A program made the translations under genes and the position numbers. Below are positions 27,529-36,271 of a stretch of DNA of 64,000 nucleotides, piece after piece (within the stretch, counting starts at the first letter, position 1; every line of letters begins with the position of its first letter). The DNA is from Afipia sp. (GTDB lineage Bacteria > Pseudomonadota > Alphaproteobacteria > Rhizobiales > Xanthobacteraceae). The notes below the pieces were generated by a model, which ran no database searches, was not told where the DNA came from, and was given only the letters and a program-made list of their open reading frames with translations. Location: NCBI GenBank assembly GCA_017308595.1, contig JAFKER010000013.1, positions 1 through 64,000 of the forward strand, given 5' to 3'.

Positions 27529-28751
27529 CGCAGCCGCGCGAGCACCTTCAGTCCGGCATAGCCGTCCGCTGGCAGCAATCCCGCCTTGGTCTGGAAGTCG
27601 CGCACCGCTTGCATGGTGTCGTTGCCGACGCGGCCATCGGTGCCGCCGGTATCGAAGCCCGCTTTGGTGAGGCGCGTTTGCACTTCCTGGATTTCGGCCA
27701 GCGTGAGCGCGCGTTCCGAGCCGGGGAAGGGCTGAACGAACGGGCCTGCGCCCTGAATGCGGTCACCGAGGTGCACGATCGCGAGCGCGTAGTTCATCGA
27801 GGGATTGTAGCTCTTCACCGCGTAGAAGTTCGGTCCCAGCAGGAACGATGGCCCGCCCTGCACGGGCGTCCAGAGTTGCGCGGAATCGTTCGGGCGCGGA
27901 AAGGGCTGGCCATCGGCACGGGTTACGCCCGCAGCGGCCCACTGCGCATAGGTCTTGCTGCCACTCCCGCTCGTCGCGCCCTTGACCTCATAGCCCCAAT
28001 GTTCCCCACGACGATACTTGCCACGGTTGACGAGATATCGCGCGCTGGAGCCGAGGGCATCGTCGGGCCTGCCGAACGGAGAGACACGGCCATCGCCGTC
28101 ATAGTCGAAGCCGACATTGAGCCAGACTTCCGGCATCCACTGGGTATGCCCCATCGCGCCGGCCCAAGAGCCGCGCATTTCCTCTGGCGTACTCCAGTGC
28201 TTGTCGACGATGCGCAGCGCGTTGATGAGTTCCGTCTCCCAGTATTTCTTGCGGCGCGGCTCGTTCCACGCCAGCGCGGCGAGCGACGGAAACACAGGCC
28301 GCATATGGTTCTGCTGCACCAGCGGATCGCCATACGCCGTCTCGACTCCCCAGAGCGCCAGTAAGGTGCCGCGCTCGACGCCAAAATCCTTTTCGATCCG
28401 CGCAAACAGCGCACCGTATTTTTGCAGCGCGACCTTGCCTGCGGCCAGACGCCAGTCCGAGACACGGCGGTTGATATACTGCCAGAGCTGCTCGTTGAAC
28501 TCCGGCTGCTTGCGCATCTTCTGGAAGACGCTCATGTCCGGCTCGATGCGGGCGAGGCAGTGGATGTAAGTGCCTTCGGAAATCCCGCGTGCGAGCGCGC
28601 GCGCCCGGAAGCCTTCGCGCCATTGATCGAAGCCGGGCGGCGTCGCGGCAAACGCGCGCGCCGGACTTGCCATCCATGCGCTCGCGCCGAGCGCGGAGCC
28701 AAGCAGTTTGCGGCGGGTGAGGGAGGATTTCGAAGAATCTTTGTGCGTCAT
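27516..28751 (-). CDS. MltB-family lytic murein transglycosylase with peptidoglycan-binding domain
   Basis: Protein of 411 residues. The N-terminus SLTRRKLLGSALGASAW is a twin-arginine-like signal. The SLT_2/MltB catalytic domain spans about 40-330, with the catalytic Glu in LWGVETAYGDP and GAMGHTQWMPEVW downstream. A PG_binding_1 domain closes the protein (LAEIQEVQTRLTKAGFD to QAVRDFQTKAG). It cleaves glycan strands to 1,6-anhydro ends in the periplasm. The last 13 bases overlap the convergent orphan gene. Confidence 0.94.
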   Translation of the reverse strand: MTHKDSSKSSLTRRKLLGSALGASAWMASPARAFAATPPGFDQWREGFRARALARGISEGTYIHCLARIEPDMSVFQKMRKQPEFNEQLWQYINRRVSDWRLAAGKVALQKYGALFARIEKDFGVERGTLLALWGVETAYGDPLVQQNHMRPVFPSLAALAWNEPRRKKYWETELINALRIVDKHWSTPEEMRGSWAGAMGHTQWMPEVWLNVGFDYDGDGRVSPFGRPDDALGSSARYLVNRGKYRRGEHWGYEVKGATSGSGSKTYAQWAAAGVTRADGQPFPRPNDSAQLWTPVQGGPSFLLGPNFYAVKSYNPSMNYALAIVHLGDRIQGAGPFVQPFPGSERALTLAEIQEVQTRLTKAGFDTGGTDGRVGNDTMQAVRDFQTKAGLLPADGYAGLKVLARLRQGS

Positions 28752-28850
28752 GGCGTCAGTCTAGCGCGACATGTCCGGTTGGGACAAAGGCCAATCGCCG
28801 CGGATATGCAAGCGATCGTGCCGGAAAAACCGGTTCCGCTGCAGCCACGC

Positions 28851-30578
28851 CTATTGATCCTGACCTTCCTTGACGGCATTCGCGGGAAGATCCGAGGGCG
28901 GCTGGGCATGCGCCATGGCAGGCGCTTCCGGCGGCGGCTGGACGTATTCACGGCCGCGGCCACCGATCAGGCGCTCATAGGACGAGATCAGGGTGACGTA
29001 GGGATTGACCCAAAGCCAGCCGTCGGGCGTGAACACCTGCACGTCGAAATGCAGGTGGCTCGTGGTGCCGCCGGGCCGATCCTGAAAATTCGACACCATG
29101 CCGATCTTTTCGCCTTCGGTCACGCGCCGTCCGTTCACGATGCCATCGGCGTCCATGCGCAACGGGTTCATGTGCATGTAACGGAAGCGGACATGCTCGT
29201 TGCGCGCATTGACAAGCAGGAAGGCGGCCTGTTGCTTCGGTGACCTGACGATCACGCCGTCACGCACCGCGACGGTTGCGAAAAGGTCGGGAATGCAACG
29301 GTCGGCGCCGTCGTTGCGCAGGTGGCAGGACGACGGGCGGATGTCCTGGCCCTGATGGCCCATTCCGTTGGCGCATTGTCCGACCTGAAAATCGCGCGTC
29401 TCGCAGAAATTATCCTGCCAGGGATAGCTGTAGTTGTCCTTGGCGGATTCATCGAACACCAGCGGCTTGTCATTGCGCTTGCAGCGATAGGAATCGCCCT
29501 TGGTCGGTGCGAAGGAAACCCGGCCCGTGAGATTGCAGTCGCCCCAGTTCATGAACGATTGCGAGTTGGCGAAAGCGGGGGCCTTTTCAATCGGAAAGCG
29601 GATCTGCGAATAGACCGTGAAATCCTGGTGCCCGCCCTGGCCGCGATAGCCGCTGTTGGCGATAATTTCTCCCGGAGGGCGATAGGTAAAGCTCGAGTCG
29701 AATTCGATGGGCCGCTCGGAATTGTAGGAGGCGATGTTGTAACGCGGCTCGCGCGGCGTGCCGCCAGCTACCCGCAAGGACTTGATAAAGCGTTCGGCGA
29801 CCGGCGATGCTTCGCGGCAAGAGAGGCGCCTGCTGCGCGCCACGCTGTCGAGACACTGGATTGATACCACGTAAGGGACGCCAAAGCGTGTGAACGCGTA
29901 ACGTACGTAACCTTCGCGGATGACCCGGCGCAGGTTCGGAAACTGCGAGGCGAGCGCCTTCACGGGTTCGCCCTTGCCTGCGAGCGGGTCCTTGTTGTCA
30001 TAGAGCAGCAAGGACGCCGTGATCTGGACTTCGACCGGCTGGGCATAAACGCGGGACGGCATGTTGTCGCCGGCACCGCGCTCCAGCATGAACACCGCAT
30101 CGTAACCGGCGGGGCCGGCTTCGAACATCGCGGCGGCGCTGAAGCCTGCCTGATAACGCGGGATCAGAAGATTGACCGCACCGCTGCGCTGGTCGCTGAG
30201 ATAGAGAGCGCTGTCAAACGGCAGCAGGACCGGGACAGGACTAAGCTCGACACCGGCGAAAATTGGCGATGTCACGGTATTGATCTGCGAGATCGCCGTG
30301 ATGCGTTTCTCTGAAATCCGACGCGGGACGGGGCGCGGGCCCATGAAGTTGAAATTATCGACGGCTGCCGGCTGCGAGTCGATCTCCGCCTTCAACTGGG
30401 TCACCGCCGCGGGCCAGTCCGGCTTCATGACGGATATTGCAGGTGTCTTGAACTCGATGCTTTGCGCCTGAGCGTGCGGGAAAGGGACGGCGGCGGACAG
30501 CGAAGCAAGGATCAGAACACGGCTCCAGATCGTCCCAGATGCCGTCTTTCCGCGATGCGCTGCTTTCGCTGCCGTCAA
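28851..30578 (-). CDS. Secreted M23-family metallopeptidase
   Basis: Protein of 575 residues with an N-terminal signal (VLILASLSAAVPFPHAQA). A long region of unassigned fold (40-400) precedes an M23/LytM domain: the first metal ligands in GHQGQDIRP, then HVRFRYMHMNP and the HLHFD motif. Members cut peptidoglycan peptide cross-links or activate amidases. The only sensible start is TTG at 30578, preceded by GTGAGGG; it lies 22 bases after the efp stop, so it is likely co-transcribed with efp. Confidence 0.9.
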   Translation of the reverse strand: MTAAKAAHRGKTASGTIWSRVLILASLSAAVPFPHAQAQSIEFKTPAISVMKPDWPAAVTQLKAEIDSQPAAVDNFNFMGPRPVPRRISEKRITAISQINTVTSPIFAGVELSPVPVLLPFDSALYLSDQRSGAVNLLIPRYQAGFSAAAMFEAGPAGYDAVFMLERGAGDNMPSRVYAQPVEVQITASLLLYDNKDPLAGKGEPVKALASQFPNLRRVIREGYVRYAFTRFGVPYVVSIQCLDSVARSRRLSCREASPVAERFIKSLRVAGGTPREPRYNIASYNSERPIEFDSSFTYRPPGEIIANSGYRGQGGHQDFTVYSQIRFPIEKAPAFANSQSFMNWGDCNLTGRVSFAPTKGDSYRCKRNDKPLVFDESAKDNYSYPWQDNFCETRDFQVGQCANGMGHQGQDIRPSSCHLRNDGADRCIPDLFATVAVRDGVIVRSPKQQAAFLLVNARNEHVRFRYMHMNPLRMDADGIVNGRRVTEGEKIGMVSNFQDRPGGTTSHLHFDVQVFTPDGWLWVNPYVTLISSYERLIGGRGREYVQPPPEAPAMAHAQPPSDLPANAVKEGQDQ

Positions 30579-30600
30579 TCCGCCCTCACGAGGTCTGCGC

Positions 30601-31167
30601 TCAGTCCTTCGCGCGTTCGACGTAGGAGCCGTCTTCGGTCAGAACGACGATACGCGTTCCCGTGCCGATGTGCGGCGGAACGCCGGTACGGACACCGTTG
30701 GACAGAATTGCCGGCTTGTAGGACGACGATGCGGTCTGACCTTTGGTGACCGGCTCGGTCTCGACGACCTCAAGGGTGACACGCTGCGGCAGCACGATCG
30801 CGACGGCGTTACCCTCGAAAATCGAGAGTTTCACGGTCATGTTTTCCTGCAGGTAGGGAGCCTGCGTCCCGACCACATCCTTGGGCACAAGCAGTTGGTC
30901 GTAGGTTTCATTGTTCATGAAATGGAAGCCGTCGCCGTCTTCGTAAAGGAAGTTGAAGTCCCGGTCTTCAACGAAGGCGCGTTCGACCTGGTCGGTGGTC
31001 TTGTAGCGCTCGGACACCTTGGTGCCGTCGCTGATTCGGCGCATTTCGATCTGGCTGACCGGGGTTCCCTTGCCGGGGTGGATGTTCTCCGCGCTCAGAA
31101 CGACATATAGCTTGCCGTCCTGCTCAATGATGTTGCCCTTGCGGATCGAACTGGCGATGACTTTCAC
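30601..31167 (-). CDS. efp: Elongation factor P
   Basis: EF-P of 188 residues, which relieves ribosome stalling at polyproline. It starts at GTG 31167 with AGGAAAC upstream, giving the standard [11 protein letters not shown] opening. The modified lysine is K33 in HPGKGTP, within the tip loop. The three beta-barrel domains are complete, ending [20 protein letters not shown]. The modification genes epmA and epmB are divergent, 138 bases away, so beta-lysylation of K33 is expected. Confidence 0.97.
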   Translation of the reverse strand: MKVIASSIRKGNIIEQDGKLYVVLSAENIHPGKGTPVSQIEMRRISDGTKVSERYKTTDQVERAFVEDRDFNFLYEDGDGFHFMNNETYDQLLVPKDVVGTQAPYLQENMTVKLSIFEGNAVAIVLPQRVTLEVVETEPVTKGQTASSSYKPAILSNGVRTGVPPHIGTGTRIVVLTEDGSYVERAKD

Positions 31168-31305
31168 AGATTGGTTTCCTAATGTTCTGGGCCGGGTGCT
31201 GCGCCCGACCGGCGCTTCGCCGTCCGGCAAGGCTGTTTCGGGCCGCAACATACCGATCTGGACCGGTAAAGCCAGCATTTTGCGGTCGAATCAGGCATTT
31301 CCGGC

Positions 31306-32358
31306 ATGAATGCAGGACAGGAACTCTCGCCCTGGTGGACGCCCGGCCGCCATCTCGACCGCAAGCCGTTTTTGCATGCGCGCACCGCCATTACGAGGGC
31401 CACACGGGCTTGGTTTGCCGGTGAGGGGTTCACGGAGGTTGAGACCGGAATTCTGCAAAAATCCCCCGGAAACGAGACGCACCTTCACGCTCCGGCGGCC
31501 AACCTGACATCCGGCACCGGTGAAACATCCCCTCACTACCTGCGAACTTCGCCGGAATTTGCGTGCAAGAAACTGCTGGCGGCGGGAGAGACCAGGATCG
31601 TGGAATTCGCACGGGTGTTTCGGGACCGCGAGCGGGGGCCGTTGCACCTTCCGGAATTCACCATGCTGGAATGGTATCGTGCCAATGAGAGCTACGAGGC
31701 CGTGATGGCTGACTGCGTCGTGGTGATCGCGCGCGCGGCTCAGGAGACGGGAATCGGCACGTTCTCGTTTCGCGGCAGGAGCGCCGATCCTTTTGCCACG
31801 CCGGAATTGCTCACCGTGGCCGATGCGTTCTCACGCTTTGCATCCATCGATCTGCTGGCGACGATTGCAGACGGGCACGGGCAGCGGGATGCGCTGGCGA
31901 AAGCGGCGGCAGATCGGGTCCGCGTGACTGAAGATGATACGTGGTCAGATATTTTCAGCAAGGTTCTGGTCGAACATGTCGAGCCGAATCTTGGAGAGGA
32001 ACGCCTGACAATTCTTTACGAGTATCCAGCCCCTGAAGCCGCACTTGCGCGCACCAAAATCTCCGATCCGCGCGTGGCCGAGCGCTTCGAGGTTTATGCC
32101 TGCGGTGTCGAGCTTGCGAACGGCTTCGGCGAACTGATCGACCCGGACGAACAGCGCCAGCGCTTCACACAAGCGATGGACGAGAAGGAGCGGCGTTACG
32201 GCGAACGGTATCCGCTCGACGAGGATTTCCTCGCGGCGATGGCCCACATGCCGGACGCCTGCGGCGTCGCGCTGGGCTTCGACCGGCTCGTGATGTTGGC
32301 CAGCGGTGCGGCGCGTGTCGATCAGGTGGTGTGGACGCCGACGGGCAGCGACGCATGA
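31306..32358 (+). CDS. epmA: EpmA, EF-P lysine aminoacylase
   Basis: Class II lysyl-tRNA-synthetase-like enzyme of 350 residues lacking the anticodon-binding domain; it ligates (R)-beta-lysine to EF-P rather than to tRNA. Motif 2 is around ARVFRDRERGPLHLPEFTMLEW and motif 3 around GVALGFDRLVML; ANGFGELIDPDEQRQRF is typical of the group. Divergent from efp and overlapping epmB by 4 bases, an arrangement that supports the assignment over a true LysS. Confidence 0.95.
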   Translation: MNAGQELSPWWTPGRHLDRKPFLHARTAITRATRAWFAGEGFTEVETGILQKSPGNETHLHAPAANLTSGTGETSPHYLRTSPEFACKKLLAAGETRIVEFARVFRDRERGPLHLPEFTMLEWYRANESYEAVMADCVVVIARAAQETGIGTFSFRGRSADPFATPELLTVADAFSRFASIDLLATIADGHGQRDALAKAAADRVRVTEDDTWSDIFSKVLVEHVEPNLGEERLTILYEYPAPEAALARTKISDPRVAERFEVYACGVELANGFGELIDPDEQRQRFTQAMDEKERRYGERYPLDEDFLAAMAHMPDACGVALGFDRLVMLASGAARVDQVVWTPTGSDA

Positions 32359-33422
32359 GCGGCCGCGCTACGACTCTGCGAACCCCAGGCGAACTGATCG
32401 TGCAGGGTTATGCTTCGCAGGATAGCCTGCCGGCGCTTGAGCAGGTGGCCGCGCGTTATGCCGTCGCAGTGACGCCTGCTGTTGCGGCGCTGATCGACAA
32501 GGCCGATTCAGACGATCCCATCGCCCGTCAGTACATTCCTTCGGCAGACGAACTGATAACGCAACCGGGCGAAGACGCCGATCCCATCGGCGATCATCCT
32601 CATTCGCCGGTCAGCGGCATCGTGCATCGGTATCCGGATCGCGTGCTGTTCAAGCTGGTCCATGTCTGCGCGGTCTATTGCCGGTTCTGTTTTCGCCGCG
32701 AAATGGTCGGGCCGGGCAAGGACAACGGCCTTTCGGATGACGTTTATTCAAAGGCGCTGGATTATATCCGGTCGCATCCGGAGGTCTGGGAAGTCATCCT
32801 GACCGGCGGCGATCCCCTGATGCTGTCGGCGCGGCGGCTCAGGGAAGTCATGAACGATCTGGCCGCTATCGATCATGTGAAGATCATCCGGATTCACACC
32901 CGTGTGCCGGTCGCCGATCCTGCGCGCGTGACGGACGACGTCGCCGCCGCGTTGCGTGTGCATGGCGCGACCACATGGGTTGCTGTTCATGCCAACCATC
33001 CGCGCGAATTCACCGTTGAGGCGCGGGATGCCTGCGCGCGGATCATCGATGCCGGTATTCCGATGGTCAGCCAATCGGTGCTGCTGCGCGGCGTGAACGA
33101 TAATCCTGAAACGCTCGAAGCCTTGATGCGCACTTTCGTCGAATGCCGGATCAAGCCGTATTACCTGCATCACGGCGATCTTGCGCCGGGCACGGCCCAT
33201 CTGCGAACCACGATTGAAGAAGGGCAGAGGCTGATGCAACACCTGCGCGGGCGTGTCTCGGGATTGTGTCAGCCGGATTATGTACTCGATATTCCAGGCG
33301 GTCACGGCAAGGCGCCGATCGGCCCGCAATACCTGTCGCGCATAAGTGAAAGTTCTGGGAGTGGATACCGCATTGCGGATTATTGCGGCGATGTTCACAT
33401 CTATCCACCTGTGGACACATGA
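32355..33422 (+). CDS. epmB: EpmB, EF-P (R)-beta-lysine 2,3-aminomutase
   Basis: Radical SAM enzyme of 355 residues that turns lysine into beta-lysine for EpmA. The cluster motif CxxxCxxC is CAVYCRFC (Cys105, Cys109, Cys112), followed by FRREMVG. PLP and substrate motifs follow, including VILTGGDPLML and the end region LDIPGGHGKAPIGP. It lacks the C-terminal extension of catabolic lysine 2,3-aminomutases. The ATG at 32355 overlaps the epmA stop, and its own stop overlaps the next gene (ATGA). Confidence 0.95.
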   Translation: MSGRATTLRTPGELIVQGYASQDSLPALEQVAARYAVAVTPAVAALIDKADSDDPIARQYIPSADELITQPGEDADPIGDHPHSPVSGIVHRYPDRVLFKLVHVCAVYCRFCFRREMVGPGKDNGLSDDVYSKALDYIRSHPEVWEVILTGGDPLMLSARRLREVMNDLAAIDHVKIIRIHTRVPVADPARVTDDVAAALRVHGATTWVAVHANHPREFTVEARDACARIIDAGIPMVSQSVLLRGVNDNPETLEALMRTFVECRIKPYYLHHGDLAPGTAHLRTTIEEGQRLMQHLRGRVSGLCQPDYVLDIPGGHGKAPIGPQYLSRISESSGSGYRIADYCGDVHIYPPVDT

Positions 33423-33616
33423 CGAAACCCGAACCGCCCGAGAACGACGGCAATCGTGCCATCGAAAATGCTGTGATGCTTGGCTTTTTCGTTGTGCTGG
33501 TGGCTGCGGGTATCTGGCTGCTTGGATCGATGGCCGATCTGCGTAAAGTGCAGGATTGTGCAGCGCAGGGCAGGCGCAATTGCGGAACGATAGAAAGTCC
33601 CAATCATTCTCAGTAG
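33419..33616 (+). CDS. Small single-pass membrane protein coupled to epmB
   Basis: Protein of 65 residues with one membrane segment (VMLGFFVVLVAAGIWLLGSM) between a charged N-terminus rich in Glu/Pro and a C-terminal tail with two cysteines. The ATG overlaps the epmB stop (ATGA), so translation is coupled to the EF-P modification genes. I do not recognise a family. Membership in the operon is seen; any role in EF-P biology is a guess. Confidence 0.75.
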   Translation: MTKPEPPENDGNRAIENAVMLGFFVVLVAAGIWLLGSMADLRKVQDCAAQGRRNCGTIESPNHSQ

Positions 33617-33622
33617 AGTAAG

Positions 33623-33700
33623 CTAGTGGAGTGGATTTGACATTCGCGCCCCGCTGCTCGCGAGTCCTCAAAGCGAATGTCAAATCCTAAACTCCACTAG
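33623..33700. repeat. CTAGTGG-bounded palindromic repeat, copy 1
   Basis: Arms 33623-33647 and 33673-33700 are inverted repeats beginning and ending in CTAGTGGAGT / ACTCCACTAG and reaching inward to GACATTCGC / GCGAATGTC, with a 25-base centre. The right arm has three extra bases. A sister copy follows 14 bases later with different middle bases but the same ends and the same inner ACATTCGC, so both belong to one family. Confidence 0.85.
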
Positions 33701-33713
33701 AAACTTATATTTG

Positions 33714-33789
33714 CTAGTGGTCCTTTAATTCTAACATTCGCAGGGATGCCTGCTGAAACGGAATGCGAATGTTAGAATTGGACCACTAG
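33714..33789. repeat. CTAGTGG-bounded palindromic repeat, copy 2
   Basis: Arms 33714-33742 and 33764-33789 run from CTAGTGGTCC / GGACCACTAG inward to CTAACATTCGCA / TGCGAATGTTAG, with a 21-base centre. Here the left arm carries three extra bases, so the pair is asymmetric as in copy 1, but on the opposite arm. No coding potential. It may form a long hairpin or cruciform between the epmB-linked gene and the small secreted protein. Confidence 0.85.
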
Positions 33790-33818
33790 CTGAGGAATCG
33801 AATTGGTGGAGGTGTGAC

Positions 33819-34067
33819 ATGAGAAAATCCATCCCGGTTGCCGCGATGGCTTTGCTGCTCGCCGCATCAGGCGCATTCGCGCAGAGCAAGAGCGGATCGA
33901 GCGGCCCCTCGGCGACCAGCAGTTCCGGCGCTGTGACTCCGGCCCCTGTCGGACATCGCCAGCCGCGCGCGGCGGACGTGCCGTCTGCGCAGGAGAAGGG
34001 TTACACCGAGTCCGCAGAGGACAAGGCGCTCGATCGCAAGATCAAGAGCATTTGCAGGGGCTGTTAA
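33819..34067 (+). CDS. Small secreted protein
   Basis: Protein of 82 residues with a clear signal peptide (MRKSIPVAAMALLLAASGAFA, cleavage expected before QSK). The mature part of about 60 residues is Ser/Gly/Pro-rich, then charged, ending in a C-terminal CRGC pair of cysteines. Not a family I recognise by name. AGGTGTGAC upstream gives a plausible ribosome-binding site. It ends 15 bases from the convergent HdeD-like gene. Confidence 0.75.
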   Translation: MRKSIPVAAMALLLAASGAFAQSKSGSSGPSATSSSGAVTPAPVGHRQPRAADVPSAQEKGYTESAEDKALDRKIKSICRGC

Positions 34068-34082
34068 TCCCAGCCCCACACG

Positions 34083-34655
34083 TCAGGCATTGCGCGCGGC
34101 GAGTGCCATCCCGATCAGGGACGTTCCGCCGAACACGAGGTTGATGCCGACCAGAAGCCCGATGGCCCATGCAGCGGAGCCCGGCAGCCCGGCGATGATG
34201 ATCGCCGCCAGGATGAGATCGACCAGCCCCGACATCAGCAGCCACCCCCATCGTCCGGACAATTCCTTCCGATGGGCGAGAGCGCCCATGATGACCGTAA
34301 TGCCTTCGGCAATGAAATATGCGCTGACAACGAGCGTGAGGGTCAGCGTTCCGGCGATGGGCCGAACGATCAGAATGAGGCCTGCGCCGATCGCCAGGAG
34401 GGCGGAGAGCACCGACCACCAGTGGCCGGGCAGGTTACGAGACGTGAAGGCCAGATAGAGACCCACGGCGCCGCTGATCAAGAACAGCCAGCCAAGGAAG
34501 ATCGTCACCGCGATGCTGGCCAGCAGGGGAATGGCGACTGCCGCCATGCCGAGGATCACCATCACGATGCCCTTGATCAGGAAGACCTTCCAGTTTGCTT
34601 TGACAGCTTCCTTCATCTGGCTTTGAAGCTGGGCGACATCCTGAGGCATCGTCAT
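34083..34655 (-). CDS. HdeD-family (DUF308) membrane protein
   Basis: Protein of 190 residues with six hydrophobic segments in three DUF308-type repeats (for example GIVMVILGMAAVAIPLLASI and SVLSALLAIGAGLILIVRP). HdeD in E. coli is an acid-stress membrane protein; the molecular function is unknown. The ATG at 34655 has AGGAG upstream; an ATG at 34697 is in frame but lacks support. Confidence 0.88.
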   Translation of the reverse strand: MTMPQDVAQLQSQMKEAVKANWKVFLIKGIVMVILGMAAVAIPLLASIAVTIFLGWLFLISGAVGLYLAFTSRNLPGHWWSVLSALLAIGAGLILIVRPIAGTLTLTLVVSAYFIAEGITVIMGALAHRKELSGRWGWLLMSGLVDLILAAIIIAGLPGSAAWAIGLLVGINLVFGGTSLIGMALAARNA

Positions 34656-34740
34656 CGTGCTCTCCTGTTTCTGAGCCGGCGTGGCCGGGCCGTTCAAGCT
34701 TAGTCCCGTGGCGCGTCTTTTGTTAAGCTCAATATAGCGG

Positions 34741-35517
34741 CTAGGTATCCAGAATAGCTACAGCTCGCGTCCAGCCGGCAGAGGCACGTTCGATCTTCAC
34801 CGGAAAGCATGAAACGGTGAATCCGGCCGATGGCAATTGTTCTAAATTGTGCAGCTTCTCGATGTGACAATAGCCAATGTGACGGCCGGCCTTGTGGCCC
34901 TCCCAGATCAGGCTGGCGTCTTTCGTCTCGGCATATTTCTTCGCCGTGTAAACGAACGGTGCGTCCCAGCTCCAGCCGTCGATGCCGGTGAGGCGAACGC
35001 CGCGTTCGAGCAGATACATCGTCGCCTCGTAACCCATGCCGCAGCCGGACGTGACGTAATCCGGCTGGCCGTATTTCACACCGGCGCTGGTGTTGACGAC
35101 GACGATCTCAAGCGGCTTGAGCGTGTGTCCGATCCGCTTGAGTTCGGCTTCGACATCCGCAGCGGTCGCGACATAGCCGTCGGGGAAATGGCGGAAGTCG
35201 AGCTTCACGCCGGGCTGGAGGCACCAATCCAGCGGGACTTCATCGATGGTCCAGGAGCGCTCGCCGCGATTCATGGTGGGATGGAAATGATAAGGCGCGT
35301 CGAGATGCGTGCCATTGTGGGTCGACAGATTGACCTGTTCGACGGCCCAGCCCTGACCGTCGGGAAGATCCTCCTTCTTCAGCCCGTCGAAGAACTGCAG
35401 CATGCGCGGCAGGCCCTGCTGATGGTCGATGTATTGGATCGTCGGATGTCCGCCCGGAGGGTCCGCCGGCACGTCGTTCTGGAGTGGGACGGAAATGTCG
35501 ATCAGCTTGCGGGTCAT
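34741..35517 (-). CDS. Cyclase-family metal-dependent hydrolase (kynurenine-formamidase-like fold)
   Basis: Protein of 258 residues of the cyclase / kynurenine formamidase superfamily (PF04199). The metal motif HxGTHxD is present as STHNGTHLDAPYHF, and the opening KLIDISVPLQNDVPADP is typical. Members hydrolyse amides or lactones, such as N-formylkynurenine or isatin; no tryptophan-pathway neighbours are seen, so the substrate is open. ATG at 35517. Confidence 0.88.
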   Translation of the reverse strand: MTRKLIDISVPLQNDVPADPPGGHPTIQYIDHQQGLPRMLQFFDGLKKEDLPDGQGWAVEQVNLSTHNGTHLDAPYHFHPTMNRGERSWTIDEVPLDWCLQPGVKLDFRHFPDGYVATAADVEAELKRIGHTLKPLEIVVVNTSAGVKYGQPDYVTSGCGMGYEATMYLLERGVRLTGIDGWSWDAPFVYTAKKYAETKDASLIWEGHKAGRHIGYCHIEKLHNLEQLPSAGFTVSCFPVKIERASAGWTRAVAILDT

Positions 35518-35727
35518 GCATGGCGCTCCGGCGTTCTGGCCCACTGCGGGCGCAGGTCCGGGGAGTGTGCATGAAGTTGCGTGGAGCGCTCAAGCAGGGG
35601 TATCTCGCGGCTTGCCGCAGCCGCGAAACGCCTTTATACGTTCCCCCGCGTCGGCCAAATTGCCTCGAGGAATTGCGGTTCGACGCTCGCCCCAACACTG
35701 CTAACCTGTTGGTTTTGTGCGATTAAT

Positions 35728-35802
35728 GCTCCCTTCGTCTATCGGTTAGGACGCCACCCTTTCACGGTGGAGAGAGCGGTTCGATTCCGCTAGGGAGCGC
35801 CA
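35728..35802 (+). tRNA. tRNA-Glu (anticodon TTC), CCA encoded
   Basis: Cloverleaf of 72 bases plus encoded CCA. The acceptor stem is GCTCCCT / AGGGAGC, the anticodon stem CCACC / GGTGG (35754-35758 and 35766-35770) encloses the loop CTTTCAC, so the anticodon is TTC at 35761-35763. The T-arm contains GGTTCGATTCC. The discriminator is G, followed by CCA at 35800-35802. Confidence 0.96.
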
Positions 35803-35903
35803 CCTAAATCCCTTTTCAATTCCGATGTGAATTCTGCGATCTCGCGGAACCCGTCGCCGTGCCTTGCCGTTGTCGCTTCAGGGAGGCTCAGTTGGAGGCT
35901 GCG

Positions 35904-36053
35904 ATGGCTGATCGTTCGTACCAGATCCACGTAAATCCCGAGGACCATATCGGCACTCCCGGATTGGAAGAGGCCGCCTACGTTGCCGGATGGGCGCTGA
36001 GCGCGTCTGCGGCTCTGGGCGTGGTCCTGCTGGTCTGGCAGCTCAATATCTGA
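35904..36053 (+). CDS. Small single-pass membrane protein
   Basis: 49 residues: a soluble N-terminus with DRSYQIHVNPEDH and GLEEAAYVAGWAL, then one hydrophobic segment (SASAALGVVLLVWQL). The ATG is preceded by TTGGAGG, a strong Shine-Dalgarno at the right spacing. No named family. The combination of ribosome-binding site and membrane segment makes a real gene likely, but this is not certain. Confidence 0.6.
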   Translation: MADRSYQIHVNPEDHIGTPGLEEAAYVAGWALSASAALGVVLLVWQLNI

Positions 36054-36271
36054 CCGACGTCCGTGGTTCGGCGGGCATCGAACTAGCCGTCTTGCGTGCC
36101 GCAAGGACGGATGCTGATGCTCAGCTTTAGTTCAAGTGATAGATGAAGTTCTTTGTCTGTTAAGTTTAGGATGATCGCTAAGTCACTTTAGATTCGTTCT
36201 TTTGGGGCCGAGTAGGCAAAGGTGACATCCAGGGCTCGCCGCCGTAGCGGAATGCACTATGCTGCGGACCT

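Noticed and set aside
36091..36114. Inverted repeat CCGTCTTGCG / CGCAAGGACGG upstream of paaX
   Set aside because: Imperfect by one base and not followed by T residues; could be a weak terminator but I cannot assign it.
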